Origin: Viola odorata
Lineage: Eukaryota > Streptophyta > Magnoliopsida > Malpighiales > Violaceae
DNA: 64,000 nucleotides
Assembly: GCA_963691705.1 (NCBI GenBank)
Contig: OY829544.1
Location: forward strand, 35,547,917 to 35,611,916
Direction of reading: 5' to 3'
A program made the translations under genes and the position numbers. The notes beneath the pieces were generated by a model. The model worked only from the letters and a program-made list of their open reading frames with translations. It was not told the origin of the DNA and ran no database searches. Below are positions 10,668-21,955 of the stretch, in pieces; position 1 is the first letter of the stretch, and every line of letters begins with the position of its first letter.

Positions 10668-11990
10668 TCAAACAATGTATTAGAATATTTCATTTAGAGA
10701 TCTTCTTTCTTCCTGATATTATTTGTTTTAAATTTAAATTTTTTCAATTGGACTAATTTCATTCGAAAATTAACTCTATTTTATTTTTATTTATTATCAG
10801 GTAATATGATATTTTAGTTCGTACAATGTTTGAAAGTGAGGAGGGAATATGGCACAAGCCATGAAATCCTCGCCTTCAATCTAAGTTGCAATGCGTGGTG
10901 AGTGGAGGGCATAGGTAGTGGCGAGCAAGGAAAACAAAGTAACACAGTAAACGGATGACACAAACTATCTTCTAACATGACTAGCAAAAGAAACATAATG
11001 TAAGAACTACCGATCCTGACCGGATTAGTTGAGGCTCGGAAAGACCAGGGCACCTATGCCCCCCCCCCTCCAAAATTTTTTTTTAGGATTGTATTCTTTT
11101 TACATTAATCCTTTAAATTTGTTCCTTTAAAAAATTTTATTCTCTCGTATACTCGTAGTAATCCCTAAAGTTCTATTTTCTTGTACTAATCCTTTATACT
11201 TTCACCTTCCGTAATAATCCTTAAAAGTTATATTTTTTTTATATTTGTCTTTGATAAATTTTGAATTCTCAAAAATTAGTGCTTAAAGTTCTATTTTTTT
11301 CATTAAATCTTCATATTTATACCCTAAAAATTTTTACCCCCAAATATTTTATTCAGGTTCCGCCACTACCGATTAGTTTCACGAATTGTAAGACAAACAT
11401 GAAAAAACTTCTAAATTTTGATATATCTTTTGTAAAGAGACTGAAGTGGGAGACTTAATTAGAGGAGATGACAGATTTTAAATTGCGTGTTGAGTTCTTC
11501 ATAATCATATGATGCATACCTGGAATAATACGGCAGAAGATGAGAACAAAGGGAAGCTTGAGAGGAAGAAACAAAGAAAAGTGAGAACACTCATTTGATT
11601 TTTCTTCTTTTCTTGGGCTTGTTTTGGTGTTTGGGAATGCTAGAGTTGTCCTTTTATAGGCATCATTGGCTAGTTTTATTTCCTAGAGTTCACATTTAAA
11701 ACCAAACACTATCAAAAGAGATTTTTTATGTTTTTTATTTCATTAAATTAGAAGATAAGATTGGGATGAGGAAGCTCGAACTCTAAACTCTCTTCTTACT
11801 TTGCAGAAAGATCGATGAGGATTTGGTTTGTAAATTTGGCAGCTTTTGGAAGCAAAATAATCTCACAATTCAGATCTCTTTCCTTGTTTTTTATCAAACA
11901 AGAATCCATCATTTTATAGTTAACCACATAACTAGCCAATAAAATGAAGATCAAATCTTTAACGTCCACGTTCTTGGTTCCTCGTTCTTG
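10668..11990. other. intergenic, degenerate AT-rich DNA
   Basis: No gene is recognisable. A run of C lies near 11060. The segment 11061-11350 repeats short blocks of the form TTAATCCTTTAAA / AATCCTTTA. The right edge (11991-11995, GTTCC) is the target duplication of the Tat element. Confidence 0.35.
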
Positions 11991-11995
11991 GTTCC

Positions 11996-12513
11996 TGATA
12001 AGATTCAAGTTTCTGTGGGAGTGGAGTAGGGATTATGGCTGTCCGGAATCACTATGGCTGCAGTCCGTCGTACCTGCAAAGCGCCGGGGGGGGGAGGGAG
12101 ACTCCGGCGTAGACACTCCGATGCTTAAGTTAGTACGGCTGTGAAATTTGGCAGAGATTTTGTAGAGAATCTGCTATTACCTTAGATCTACAATGGGGTG
12201 GTATTTATAGGCAGAAGAGAAGGCGTTACCCCAGGGGTGGGCGGTTATCGAGGGGAGATAACGCCCAGGATGACGTCATCATGGGTCAGCGGGACAAGAT
12301 ATCGCTGGCGAGGTATCGCCCATGAGATGTTGTCGGCCTTCCTGAGATAGGATGACGTCGTGTGGGCCCCCCCGCTGATGTCTACTATCCCAGGGTCCAA
12401 GGCTTATCACGGGTGGTAGCCGGGTGCCTGTGTAAGTCAAGGTCTACAGGGATCTGGCCTTGACTTCGGGTGAGATGACGAATGTACCCTTAGTGTTTCA
12501 TCAATTGTTATCA
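11996..12513 (-). repeat. 3' LTR of the Tat element
   Basis: This is 518 bp with TG...CA ends. It is nearly identical to the copy at 35379-35890. A TATA box (CCTATAAATACC on the - strand) lies near 12200-12212. The polypurine tract that should lie just to its right is not obvious. Confidence 0.92.
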
Positions 12514-13042
12514 TAAGCCCAACTGAAAACGAGCCCGAGTGTTTACCAAGGGCTTCCTTCCCTGCCTCTAGAGGAATACTACTCCCTTTATACTGTGGCA
12601 GATTCGTAAGAATTTTCGGGCTTTTTCTGACTCTTCTGATAGTACACGTGTACTAGATATCCGATAGCGAGTCAGATAATGGGAACAAATAACTTGCGGT
12701 AGCTATTAGTCATGGTGAGGGTTTGACCGAACTGACGGTGAGGAGGTCGCCGTGGTTATGTCGGTGAGGCACGGAGACTGTAACGCTAACATCCCCACAA
12801 TACGCTTTATACGACCAATATTGGTAAAGTAGGGTATTATGACGTTATCCCTTCGGGGCTCCGTATATCGTTCTGAAGGTGATACTTCCTTGTTTTTCCT
12901 GCACATTCTCAAATGTGTCTTGGTCACGTTAGTAAAATATCAGGCAATGATAAATACCAGTTACCCTTACAGGGTTTCGCCTACGCATATCGCTTTCCCC
13001 TTCCAAGCTCGTAAGCCGTTGGTAAAACCGACACGGTTTTTC

Positions 13043-13185
13043 ACCATAAACGACCTACGATTTGTGCGGTCTTATGCCGTAGCTACCTACAATATCGACG
13101 CGGTTTCACGCTTCTCGAAGCTACCTGCGATATTGCGCGGTTTTTACGCTGTGGGCCGCCTACAAATCGTGCGGTGTTATGTTGT
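13043..13185. repeat. short tandem repeat in the Tat 3' region
   Basis: Three to four degenerate units of about 45 bp share GCTACCTACAATAT / CGCGGTTTTTACGC. This creates the long + strand frame at 12839-13426, which is not taken as a gene. Confidence 0.5.
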
Positions 13186-13330
13186 TATAGACCTCAGTCC
13201 ATGTTCCGCTCGAGCATTTCGGGCGTCCTTTAGGAGCTCCGCGTCAGCCTTCCCTCCTATCGGCGTTGGGTTATCGGGACGGCCCGATTTTCGAGGCACC
13301 TGTCTGGGTGAACAACTATTGCTCCGGATC

Positions 13331-13337
13331 TATAAAT
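13331..13337 (+). promoter_or_regulatory. TATA box for a + strand ORF in the Tat 3' region
   Basis: The sequence GGATCTATAAATGCG gives a good TATA box 62-68 bp before the ATG at 13399. It points the opposite way to the retrotransposon's own LTR promoter. Confidence 0.5.
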
Positions 13338-13398
13338 GCGATCCTTTTTTCAGTGCAGATTCTTCACATTCTCTCTGCTCCTTATTTGCCATTTTCTC

Positions 13399-13788
13399 AT
13401 GGAAGATCTCACTAGAATTTTTTTGATCTCCAAGGCTCTGACCCTCAAAAATCTTACTGAGGGTGACATCAGCTTTCTGGAGAACATGATGACGAAGTCC
13501 GGCGAGGATATTCTGGAGATTCGGGGAATGATGACTCCGATTCAGGCCAGGATCGGGTCCGCTACCATGGAGGATTTCAATCCCATCGGGAATGTCTCCA
13601 AGCTGGCCATCGCCGCCTGCCGCATCGAAGTAGCCATCGCCATGCTGCAGCAGAGGAAGGATCTGCTGAACTGCTGTCTGAAGAGCATGAGGAGCACTAC
13701 TTTCGAGCTAACTTCGGTGGAGGAGGCCTTGAGGGATGTCCCTACCCTGCTGGTGGACGATGATAATGACGCTGGGTCTCGTGCTTGA
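13399..13788 (+). CDS. antisense ORF in the Tat 3' region, unknown function
   Basis: This encodes 129 residues from ATG 13399 to TGA 13788, on the strand opposite to gag-pol. The frame stays open upstream to 13336, but the ATG right after the TATA box is the more natural start. It is predicted helical: ENMMTKSGEDILEIRGMMTP and AIAACRIEVAIAMLQQRKDL look like amphipathic or coiled-coil segments, and the acidic end reads LLVDDDND. There is no membrane segment and no recognised domain. Local GC is much higher than in the surrounding DNA, as expected of a maintained coding segment. Antisense ORFs between integrase and the 3' LTR are known in Tat-type elements; assignment to that group is inference. 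Confidence 0.5.
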   Translation: MEDLTRIFLISKALTLKNLTEGDISFLENMMTKSGEDILEIRGMMTPIQARIGSATMEDFNPIGNVSKLAIAACRIEVAIAMLQQRKDLLNCCLKSMRSTTFELTSVEEALRDVPTLLVDDDNDAGSRA

Positions 13789-14099
13789 AGGCTTGCCGCT
13801 GTGCCTTCTTTCTTATTTCTCTTCTGTTTGTATTATGTATGCGGACATATATTTAGGCCGTTAGGCCATAATGAAACTAATTTCCGTTATTGGACTTGCG
13901 ATTTCTTTCTTCCCTTTTATAGCGTTAGCCCTTGCTTTAGTTGAGAGCTATAATTAAGCCCAATTGAAAACGAGTCTGCCATTAGTCAGACTTTTGCAAC
14001 ATTTATTCTTCTTTTTCTGTCAGGTGGCGACGGTTGCTCTAGCGAACCGTTCGGTATTAATCATGCGTCATCTCTTCAGCACTAACTGATTGGGCGGTT

Positions 14100-15177
14100 T
14101 TTCTGCATTTCTTGATTGTTGAGAAATCCCCAACAGGCGTGATCGAAGGATTTGATTCTGCCATTATGGTTGATCTTCTCGAGATGCATTAAATCATATT
14201 CCTCTCACGCGTGGAGAAAATCGAAGAGTCCTGCCACTCTAACTATTTATGGGGAGTTCTCCTTCTTTTTTTCTGTTCATCTTCTTCTTAGCATTTTTCT
14301 GTTGCTACTGATTTTCGCCTCTAAAATCTTGTTATTGATTAGTATCTCTTTTTTGTCAATACAAAGTGTCATTCAAATTGTCTCTATATTACTCTAATTT
14401 TTTTATTATGCTAATTCCACACTCTTAGAGATGATATTAGTGATAGACATTTGTTTCATAAAAAAGTAGTCACTAATTAATTTCTAGGATTCCCATCATG
14501 TTATTAACACATTAGACCAACGTTATTAACACATTAGGCCAAATATTTTTTCTTCTCTAAACCTCGTCACTCAAAATGTCTCTATATCATTTTTAGCCTT
14601 TATATTTTATCAATTCCCTAATATCAACACATTGATAGCAAATAGTATTCTCAGTACAAACTATCACTAACTTTTCTTTATGTGATATCATTATAGCATT
14701 TTTTTCTGCTAATTCATATATCATAAAGACGATATTAAATATATATTTTTGTCATAAACAAGTGGTCATTAATAAGTTACAAATATATCATAACATATTT
14801 TCTCCCATTTATTTGGAGGACTCGCGACACTTTATCAACACAATAGAGCCCCAAAAATGTGTCACTAAAAATTGTCATTAAATTGTGGCTATTGGAGTCC
14901 CAAACGCCTAATTATTATTTTTTCTAAAAAACTTTTTTTTTTTGTCATTAATTAGTCCTCAGAGTTTTTGTAACTAAATGTTGGTCTCTTAAGCCTCTTT
15001 TTCTGGTAATGACAATATTCCAATTAAATGTAAAATGTTTTTAGTAAGTAAAAACATTGGTTATTTATGCAAAGATCAAATCTATAATCTATAATCTATA
15101 ATATAAATGAAAACAAAATGTGAGAGAATGTATAATTTTGGTAATGACATGTCAATGATGTCATCATTTAGCCAACC
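14100..15177. other. unassigned AT-rich insertion in the Tat 3' region
   Basis: Composition changes sharply at about 14100-14150 from the GC-richer Tat DNA to AT-rich DNA. Related short blocks recur (GTCACTAATTAATT, TTATTAACACATTAG twice, GTGGTCATTAAT), suggesting one or more decayed elements. No boundary or protein was found. Three copies of AATCTATAATCT occur near 15077-15100. Confidence 0.3.
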
Positions 15178-15769
15178 TCAAAGCAAATGGAAATTATTTT
15201 CGTGAAGGAGAAGAGTGTCTAGAGTGAGAGAGAGAGTCCCCTTCAAAAAGAGTTTCCAACAACTTATAAGCTTCACTGCTTCCTACTCCTACTCTAACTC
15301 TTTCAAAAGTAAAAGATAAGGATAAAAGAAAAGATACAAATCCGAAATATTGTTTGTTTGGAAATTCAAAATATTATCCTAAGAGGGAGATCCAGTTAAG
15401 GATTCTTGCCGATAATCTTCAATGCAGCAGATCCCTTAAATCTCGTTTTTCTGTTGCAACCGCCACCTCGCATCCTTATCTTTGCCCAAAGTCGCCGCTG
15501 CTGTCCGTCTCGACTGTCTTGGCCAAGAAAGTTTTACATGCCTAATTTTGTGCTCCGTAGGTGATATTCTCCATTTAATCAACTTCCAAGTAATTTCTGC
15601 AAAAGTGGGGAGAATCCATAGAAATCAATAGCTTTACTTCCCAATTTACAAGTAATTAGACAAAAAAAGTATGAGAAATTAATGCTCAATCAATATATTA
15701 TAATACAAACTTATTATTAATTAACTTATTATAAGACTATATATTATATATTTCAGTTTAAAGCATAAT
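15178..15769 (-). repeat. remnant of the left LTR of the Athila-like element
   Basis: The segment 15178-15354 matches 21785-21955 closely (AGCAAATGGAAATT ... GAAATATTGTTTGTT). The right copy is the inner part of the LTR next to an Athila-type primer-binding site, so this is probably the second LTR, cut on its left side. The sequence to 15769 has no counterpart at the other end because that copy is broken at 21955. The extent is uncertain. Confidence 0.45.
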
Positions 15770-16683
15770 TGTCGCGCCCCACGAAAATTACGGAAAAAGG
15801 TAATTCACGAGTGTGCAGCAAAATTTGAGACCTTCAGATGCTCGGCGTAAAAGGATGCCTAGCAGCATGCAATGAAGTCGCCACCCTAATTTGGTTGCTA
15901 GGCTTAGGGAACCCTAATCGTCATGGCATAGGAAATATAATAAGTAAAAAAAAAACTAAAGGCACGAAAAAGAGGTCTGGACCCCAGACAAAAGGTTCGG
16001 GGTCGTATTATGGTCTCGGGAAGGTGTTAGGCACCCGAGACACATCTGAAAACGGTTACCGGTTGATGAGAGAGGTGTTTAAAAAGGTGTTTGAAAAATG
16101 CGTTTTGAAAAAGGGGGCCCTCAGAGGAATCGTCACTTTAGCCTTTTCTATGATCGTGTCCGTTCAGAAATAATAAAAAGATCTTTCGGACGGGGTTACC
16201 GTTTATCAAGATCGATCGGTTATTCCTGATCGCAACGTGATGGGACTGAAATTTCCGTAAGACTGAATGAGCGCCCTCTTTTTTCATCATCGGGCCATGC
16301 ATGATTAAATTAATTACTAGGTGATCCTATCATGGATTGCTAACAGAGTACATATTAAATGAGAGTTTTTTGAAATGGAAAACTGATGTGGGATCGAAAG
16401 TCCCCATGTACATGCAGTCAATACGAACGAGAATTTAAAATCATATGAACATGGCATTTTAAGCAAGTCTTTAAACACGTTGTTCATGTGGATTGATTTT
16501 AGTTCTACCAGTTCTATATATCATGCGTACGATTGATATTTGCATAAAGCATCGAATAAATAAAAAGGAATCGAAAGGCGTACTTTCGAGCGAAGCTTGA
16601 AATTAAAACCTACAAAATGAGAGTATTAGTAATAGCTCGAGAAATAAATAAGCAATTTTATGAGTGCGAAAATTTAAATGACA

Positions 16684-16960
16684 GTTGATTGTATGCGAGA
16701 AATGATGGATTTCACGCACACGAGAATTTAAATGCTGAGTTGATTGCATGCGAAAAATGATGGATTTGACGCATACGAGAACTAAATGCTGAGTTGATTG
16801 CATGCGAAAAATGATTGATTTTAAGCATGTGAGAATTTAAATGCTGGGTTGATTGCATGCGAAAAATAATTGATTTTACGCACACGAGAATTAAATGCTG
16901 AGTTGGTTGCATGCGAAAAATGATGGATTTGACGCATACGAGAATTAAATGCTGAGTTGA
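16684..16960. repeat. tandem repeat of about 55 bp in the solo LTR
   Basis: About five copies occur of a unit with GATTGCATGCGAAAAATGAT and GACGCATACGAGAATTAAAT. Confidence 0.85.
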
Positions 16961-17059
16961 TAAGTGCAGGAAATTAAAAGAGTTGATAAAAAAAAAATTT
17001 AAAACAGTTGATGATTTGCAGAAATTTTAATGATTGATACTGCAGAAAATTAAAGCAAT

Positions 17060-17530
17060 TGATATTACAGAAAATTAAAGCAGTTGATATTGCAGAAAAT
17101 AAACAATTGATATTGCGACCGACCATGTAGGCGGTATTGAATTTAAATTGCCGAAAGTAAATTGCAGAATTTTTAAAGTGCGGAAAATTAAACAGTTGAT
17201 AATTTGCGGAAGGATTTCCAGCAGTTTTGCGAAAAATTAAAGCAGTTGATATTGCAGAAAATAAACAATTGATTTTGCGACCGACCATGTAGGCGGTATT
17301 GAATTTAAATTGCCGAAAGTAAATTGTTGAAATTTAAAGTCCGGAAAAGTAAACAATTGATAATTTGCGGAAGGATTTCCAGCAGTTTTGCGAAAAATTA
17401 AAGCTGTTGATGTTGCAGAAAATAAACAATTGATTTTGCGACCGACCATGTAGGCGGTATTGAATTTAAATTGCCGAAAGTAAATTGCTGAAATTTAAAG
17501 TGCGAATAATTAAACAGTTGATATTTACAG
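17060..17530. repeat. tandem repeat of about 161 bp in the solo LTR
   Basis: The marker GACCGACCATGTAGGCGGTA occurs at about 17117, 17279 and 17440, so the period is about 161 bp and there are nearly three units. Each unit contains shorter runs of the form CAGTTGATATTGCAGAAAAT. Confidence 0.88.
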
Positions 17531-19211
17531 AAAATAAACAGTTGATATTACAGAAAATTAAAAGTGTTAGTACGACAAATAATCATACGAAGCATACGAG
17601 TATTTTACGAAAAAACGTGATCCGAAGTTTTGAAAACAATTGAAAATTGGCTGGGCCCAATTGAAGAATGAAAAGAAGTGAAAAATGGGCCAGGAATAGT
17701 GCCTGGCCCATGAGATTTTAAAAGGGAATGGGCCAAGCCCATTCCCGCGTGAACAGTGCCGTTGGCCTGGCACTGTTCATTCGTCACCTTTCTTGGTCGC
17801 CGGCGTATTGCCGGTGGCAAAGCTCCGGCCACAAGTGGCCGATTTGAAAATCATTTGTACCGAAATGTTCGTCTCTTCGACAACTTCCCAACCGTACCAA
17901 CCCCGATTTTTAGTTTGACTTGTACAAAATTTAATTTCGAAAAAAATGACAAAACCGTTAATTATCGAAAACTAATTAATTCGCACAAACTAACCGACGA
18001 TTTTTAAAAGTGAAAGCGTGTATTTAATCTATGTTATGTGTGTGAATTAATGACATAAAAGAAAGCAATTAAATTGCTCAAACAAGAGGCAAACAAATTT
18101 AAACAAAAATTTGGCTTAAAAACTGAAAAAAGGCTAGAGAGAGAAAGCTCACCTCAAGGCCTTGAACTCGACGATCTTCGCTTGAAATAAGCAACTGATC
18201 AGAGGAGGGAGAGAGGGCAAGAAAGCTTGCCAATTTGGTGCCCCGAATGCGTTGGAGGAGGGTGGCTATTTATAGCCGAAGATCGCGTTAGGAGGGAGAC
18301 GCGGGGCTGCGCGTGGTGGCCGGCTGGTCGCGGTGGCAAGGCTAGGGTGCTAGCCGTGATGATGGCGGAGGGACAGGAAGCTACGGACGCGATGGGAGTA
18401 GGTGGCTCGGGCGAGGGCTGCTTCGCTGCACTCCCTTGGCATTGTTCACGTGCATTATGCATGTTAATTCAAGGGGCATTGATCTGGTTGACTTTCCTTA
18501 GTTGACCAGATCAATGGCCATGATCAAATGGCCTTTTATCTGATTTAAATGGCCTCGAGCCGGTTCCCGCGACCAAACGTTCTGACTTTTCGAGCCGAAG
18601 GTACCGGCGCGTAGAGAAAAATATGACGGGTTTAACCGTCTACAGCGAATGACGAGGATTTCTCGTTTAACGTGTTTATTTTCGCGTTCAAAAATGTGAA
18701 ACATTTGAACGGAAAAATAATAACGTTACGTAGAAAATTACACGAATCGCTGTAGACCGTTGCGACCAGAAAAAAATCTAGCAACTAGTTGATGGAAAAC
18801 ATTTTAAAGTCAAGCTATTGTCCGAGTGGACTTACTCGGGTCCAATAAAAGCTCGAATAAAAATAATAATAAAATAATAAAAATACTAAAAAATGCGCTA
18901 AAATATAAAAAATCCTAAAATTCATGTGATGACCTAAACCGAAGAAACAACTAGCAAACGACTGCCGGATAGTCAAAAATGTGATTTTTAAGGCTGAAAA
19001 TAATAATGATAATAATAATGAAAATATGTGCCGAAAAAATAAAAATGTGATTTCGAAAGCTGACGATGCTAACGATGATGCTAAAATGCAACGAAACACC
19101 TAGGAATGCTAGCGACATTAAATCAACTGAAAAATGCCAGTAAATTAACTAAATAACGGAAATGCGAAAATTAATTAAAAATGGCGTCAAAATTCGGGTA
19201 TCAACAATAAT

Positions 19212-19385
19212 ATATATATATAATGGATAATGTGGATAATTAAACATGCAAAACCATATCCATATCATTTACCGTCGATAATAAATATTCAAATCCATAT
19301 CCATACCATTTACCAATGGATACTGTAAATGGATAATTAATGGATATGGTAGGTATGGATATCCATTAATCCACTGCCATCCTTA
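19212..19385. mobile_element. possible hAT-type fragment
   Basis: The right end, read on the - strand, starts TAAGGATGGCAGTGGAT, similar to the TAGGGTTGGCAATGGAG end of the hAT element at 41728. The interior repeats CCATATCCATA motifs. Only one end is seen. Confidence 0.3.
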
Positions 19386-20726
19386 GTTGCAAGAAAAAAA
19401 TTGTGAAAAAAATTATTGCCTCTAGTTCCACTGTCTGCATCTGGACTTTTGGATCAGTCTTTGCACTAACTCTCTCAGGTAAGTCTCTTCCACTCCTCAA
19501 ACTCATGGCACTAACATTATATTTGGGATTATCCATTGTGGTTGATGGTAACTTACCTCGGGTATTTTGCTGATTCACAACCAACTTACTCATCTGCTTT
19601 TGCATCTCAGCCAGGCTTAACTGTGTTGCTTGCATGAACTACTGTGAGGTCTCTTCCATAGGCACGTTGGTGATCTGGAGAGGTTGCGGTGCAGGAGGAT
19701 GGTTCTGTGGAGGCCAGGGCTAGAAATGCTGAAAGTTAATCGGCGATTGCTGAGGTTGACCAGGCTGACTCTCACTCTGCTGGGGTGGATCTTGTTGCCA
19801 TCTCAGATTTGGGTGGCTCCTCCAAAAGTACTAGTTGCTTTCACGAGGGAACTGGTTTTGATTGTACCCATACGCCGCATTCACTTGAACTGGATCACTT
19901 GGTTGCTGCACCATGTAGCAATTGTATGTCAGATGATCCTATTATTGACATACTCCGCATACCATGGCTACCTGTTCAGGGGCTGCCGCCTGTACTAGTA
20001 CACCTGCAGAGAGATTTTGAAGCATGTTAGATATTTCAGTCAATTTCTATTCAACATTAATAGCATTTAAATTAAAAGGAACATAATTTCTCTCTGCGGA
20101 TGCGTTGTTCTGGCAATTGTCTGCCATTGTCTAGAGCAATAGCTTGGCCCGAGTTGGAGTGAGGTCCTGTAAGGCTCCTCCAGCTGCGGCATCTACTCGC
20201 TCTTTATCCTTCTGGCACATTCTGTCATAAAAATACTGGACTAAGGCTTGGTTACTCACTCCATGTGTTGGACAAATATCCTGTAAGTCCTGGAATCTTT
20301 GGTGGTACTCACCAAGGCTTTCATTGCCTAGTTGCTGGACAGAAACTAAGTTTTTTCTAGCCGCCCCTGCCTTGGTTGCATTCTAGTATTTATTGAGAAA
20401 CACTGTAGACATTTCGGCCCATGTAGTTATGGTATTATGGGGTAGGCTGTAAAACCAGTTTTTAGCTGAGTCCTCGAGGGACCATGGAAATGTTTTTAGC
20501 TTTGCTCTTTCAATGGAAACGGTGGCTGGTTTCAAGGTGTCGCATTGGAGATGAAGGTTTTTTAGGTGGGTGTATGGGTTTTCATTTGAGTAGCCATGGA
20601 ATTTAGTGAGGTTGGCTATTATATTGGTCTTTATGGACCAATCATTTGGTACGAGGGCAAGCTGGATACAGGAATAGGTCTCCTGTTTAGCTCCCTCATC
20701 GTCCGCTCTTGCTGATTTTCTGCCAT
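19382..20726 (-). pseudogene. Athila-like gag remnant
   Basis: Read on the - strand from MAENQQERT (ATG at 20726), the six frames together give a plant Gypsy gag. Readable pieces include FHGYSNENPYTHL, LKTFPWSLEDSAKNWFYSL, ESLGEYHQRFQDLQDICP and, in the frame ending at 19366, MQKQMSKLVVN and NVSAMSLRSGRDLPE. The last matches the usual Athila gag tail (LRSG). Several stops and frameshifts break it, for example TAA right after YQMIGP. It would have coded the capsid of the element whose LTR starts at 20849. No pol follows; it is cut near 19382. Confidence 0.7.
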
Positions 20727-20823
20727 GTTTGGAACCTATGGCTCTGCTTGGCCAAGCTCGTTGTCAGAGTTAATTAACTGCAAAAATAAAAAACAAAAAC
20801 AAAAACTACAAAACACCGCTAGA

Positions 20824-20848
20824 AGTCCCCGGCAACGGCGCCAAAATT
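20824..20848 (-). promoter_or_regulatory. primer-binding site of the Athila-like element
   Basis: On the - strand the bases after the LTR read TTTTGGCGCCGTTGCCGGGG. TGGCGCCGTTGCCGGGG is the standard primer-binding site of Athila/Ogre-type plant Gypsy elements, and it fixes the LTR edge and orientation. Confidence 0.85.
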
Positions 20849-21955
20849 TGATTGCATGTCGAGAGCATAAAAAATAGTTGTAATAATGAATGAAAAAATA
20901 GGGTAGAGTTACAACTTCTCACTATCCACAATGGACTTACAGATAGCGGTAAGAGGATCGTCCATAGAGACCTATAGGAAATTTTAGTTTATGGTTGACT
21001 TCCTCGTCACTGGATTCGTTTTGTTGATTCTGAAACTAGAAACAAAAGAATAACAATTAAGCGGTAAAGTAGGCTTAGTCAGAGGCTTGGCCAAGACTGA
21101 TGGCCTGGAATAAAAATTCAGGTGAGGATGATTCCCGGTAAGGGAATTTCTGAGAGCTGCGTTCTTAAGCTTTGATCACTGATTCAAGGGTATTTGTCTC
21201 TACTTCCATAGCACTGCTATAGAGTGCAAGGACCTATACACTCTTGCTTCCCTCCTCTTCTAATTACCTGGCGGGTGCTCCCATTCGTAGTAATCCTAAC
21301 CAAAGAGCACCTTGCTGGCTAAAGAGTTTACTCTTTTGGCTGCTGTCTTGATTGGTTATTCGCTTCCTCAATGGCTTAGGGGAAGACAACACCTAGCCCA
21401 AGCTACCTCCCAATCAAGGCCTTAGGTTGTCAATCTGGTCTGGACTATATCATTTATTTCCTACCAGCCTTCAAGAGACTGGCTGTCTACTTGGCCTATC
21501 CGGTTTCCCTCGTCCCCTTCTAGGCTGACTGCAACTCTTCTCTACTAGAATATAAGAGTGATCAAGTCTTATCTCTAGCAAGTTAGCGATTCATTAAATC
21601 AAGAAATAAAATGATTACGGATGTAGAGATTATTAAGAATATTTAGATCTCACAAAGCATAAGAACGTGGTTGATCAACCCTTACCAAGATAGGTGTTTA
21701 GCTAGACATACTCATGGAAGAAAGATGAAAATCTGATTGCATAAAAGAAATTAATTATATAAATTCCCAATCGGAAAAATACAGAGCAAATGGAAATTGT
21801 TTTCATGAAGGAGAAGAGAGTCTAGAGTGAGAAAGAGTCTCCTTCTAAAAGAGTTTCCAACATCTTATAAGCTTCACTGCTTCCTAGTCCTACTCTAACT
21901 CTTTCAAAAGTAAAAGATATGGATAAAAGAAAATATACAAATCTGAAATATTGTT
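20849..21955 (-). repeat. 5' LTR of the Athila-like element (truncated)
   Basis: The LTR begins (as seen on +) TGATTGCATGTCGAGAGC beside the primer-binding site. It runs about 1.1 kb and then breaks at 21955, where a different LTR-like sequence starts. Its last 170 bp are repeated at 15178-15354. Confidence 0.6.

Larger units (their letters stand above)
15770..19206 (-). mobile_element. 3.4-kb solo LTR, Ogre/Tat-like
   Basis: The + strand starts TGTCGCGCCCCACG and ends CGGGTATCAACA. The 5-bp duplication ATAAT flanks it (15765-15769 and 19207-19211). On the - strand it reads from TGTTGATACCCGAATTTT, with a TATA box (GGCTATAAATAGCC) near 18265-18276, about 0.94 kb from its start. This leaves a very long R-U5 part. 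The length of 3437 bp is in the range of giant plant Gypsy LTRs. It has no polyprotein, and ORFs across it are repeat-derived. It sits inside the Athila-like remnant. Confidence 0.88.

Noticed and set aside
12839..13426. 195-codon + strand ORF
   Set aside because: Runs across short tandem repeats and over the TATA box of the better-supported ORF at 13399; composition is not protein-like.
15072..15177. Helitron-like start (repeated ATCTATAATCT followed by ATAAATGAAAAC)
   Set aside because: No CTRR 3' end with hairpin was found and the motif is a short AT-rich repeat.
15838..16173. 111-codon + strand ORF in the solo LTR
   Set aside because: Lies in the LTR terminus, on the strand opposite to the LTR, with no domain; conserved LTR sequence explains the GC content.
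16684..17530. Regular repeats resembling a CRISPR array
   Set aside because: The units are adjacent tandem repeats without unique spacers, inside a plant LTR, and the periods are 55 and 161 bp.
19684..20030. + strand ORFs across the Athila-like gag
   Set aside because: They are antisense shadows of the gag remnant, which is read on the - strand.
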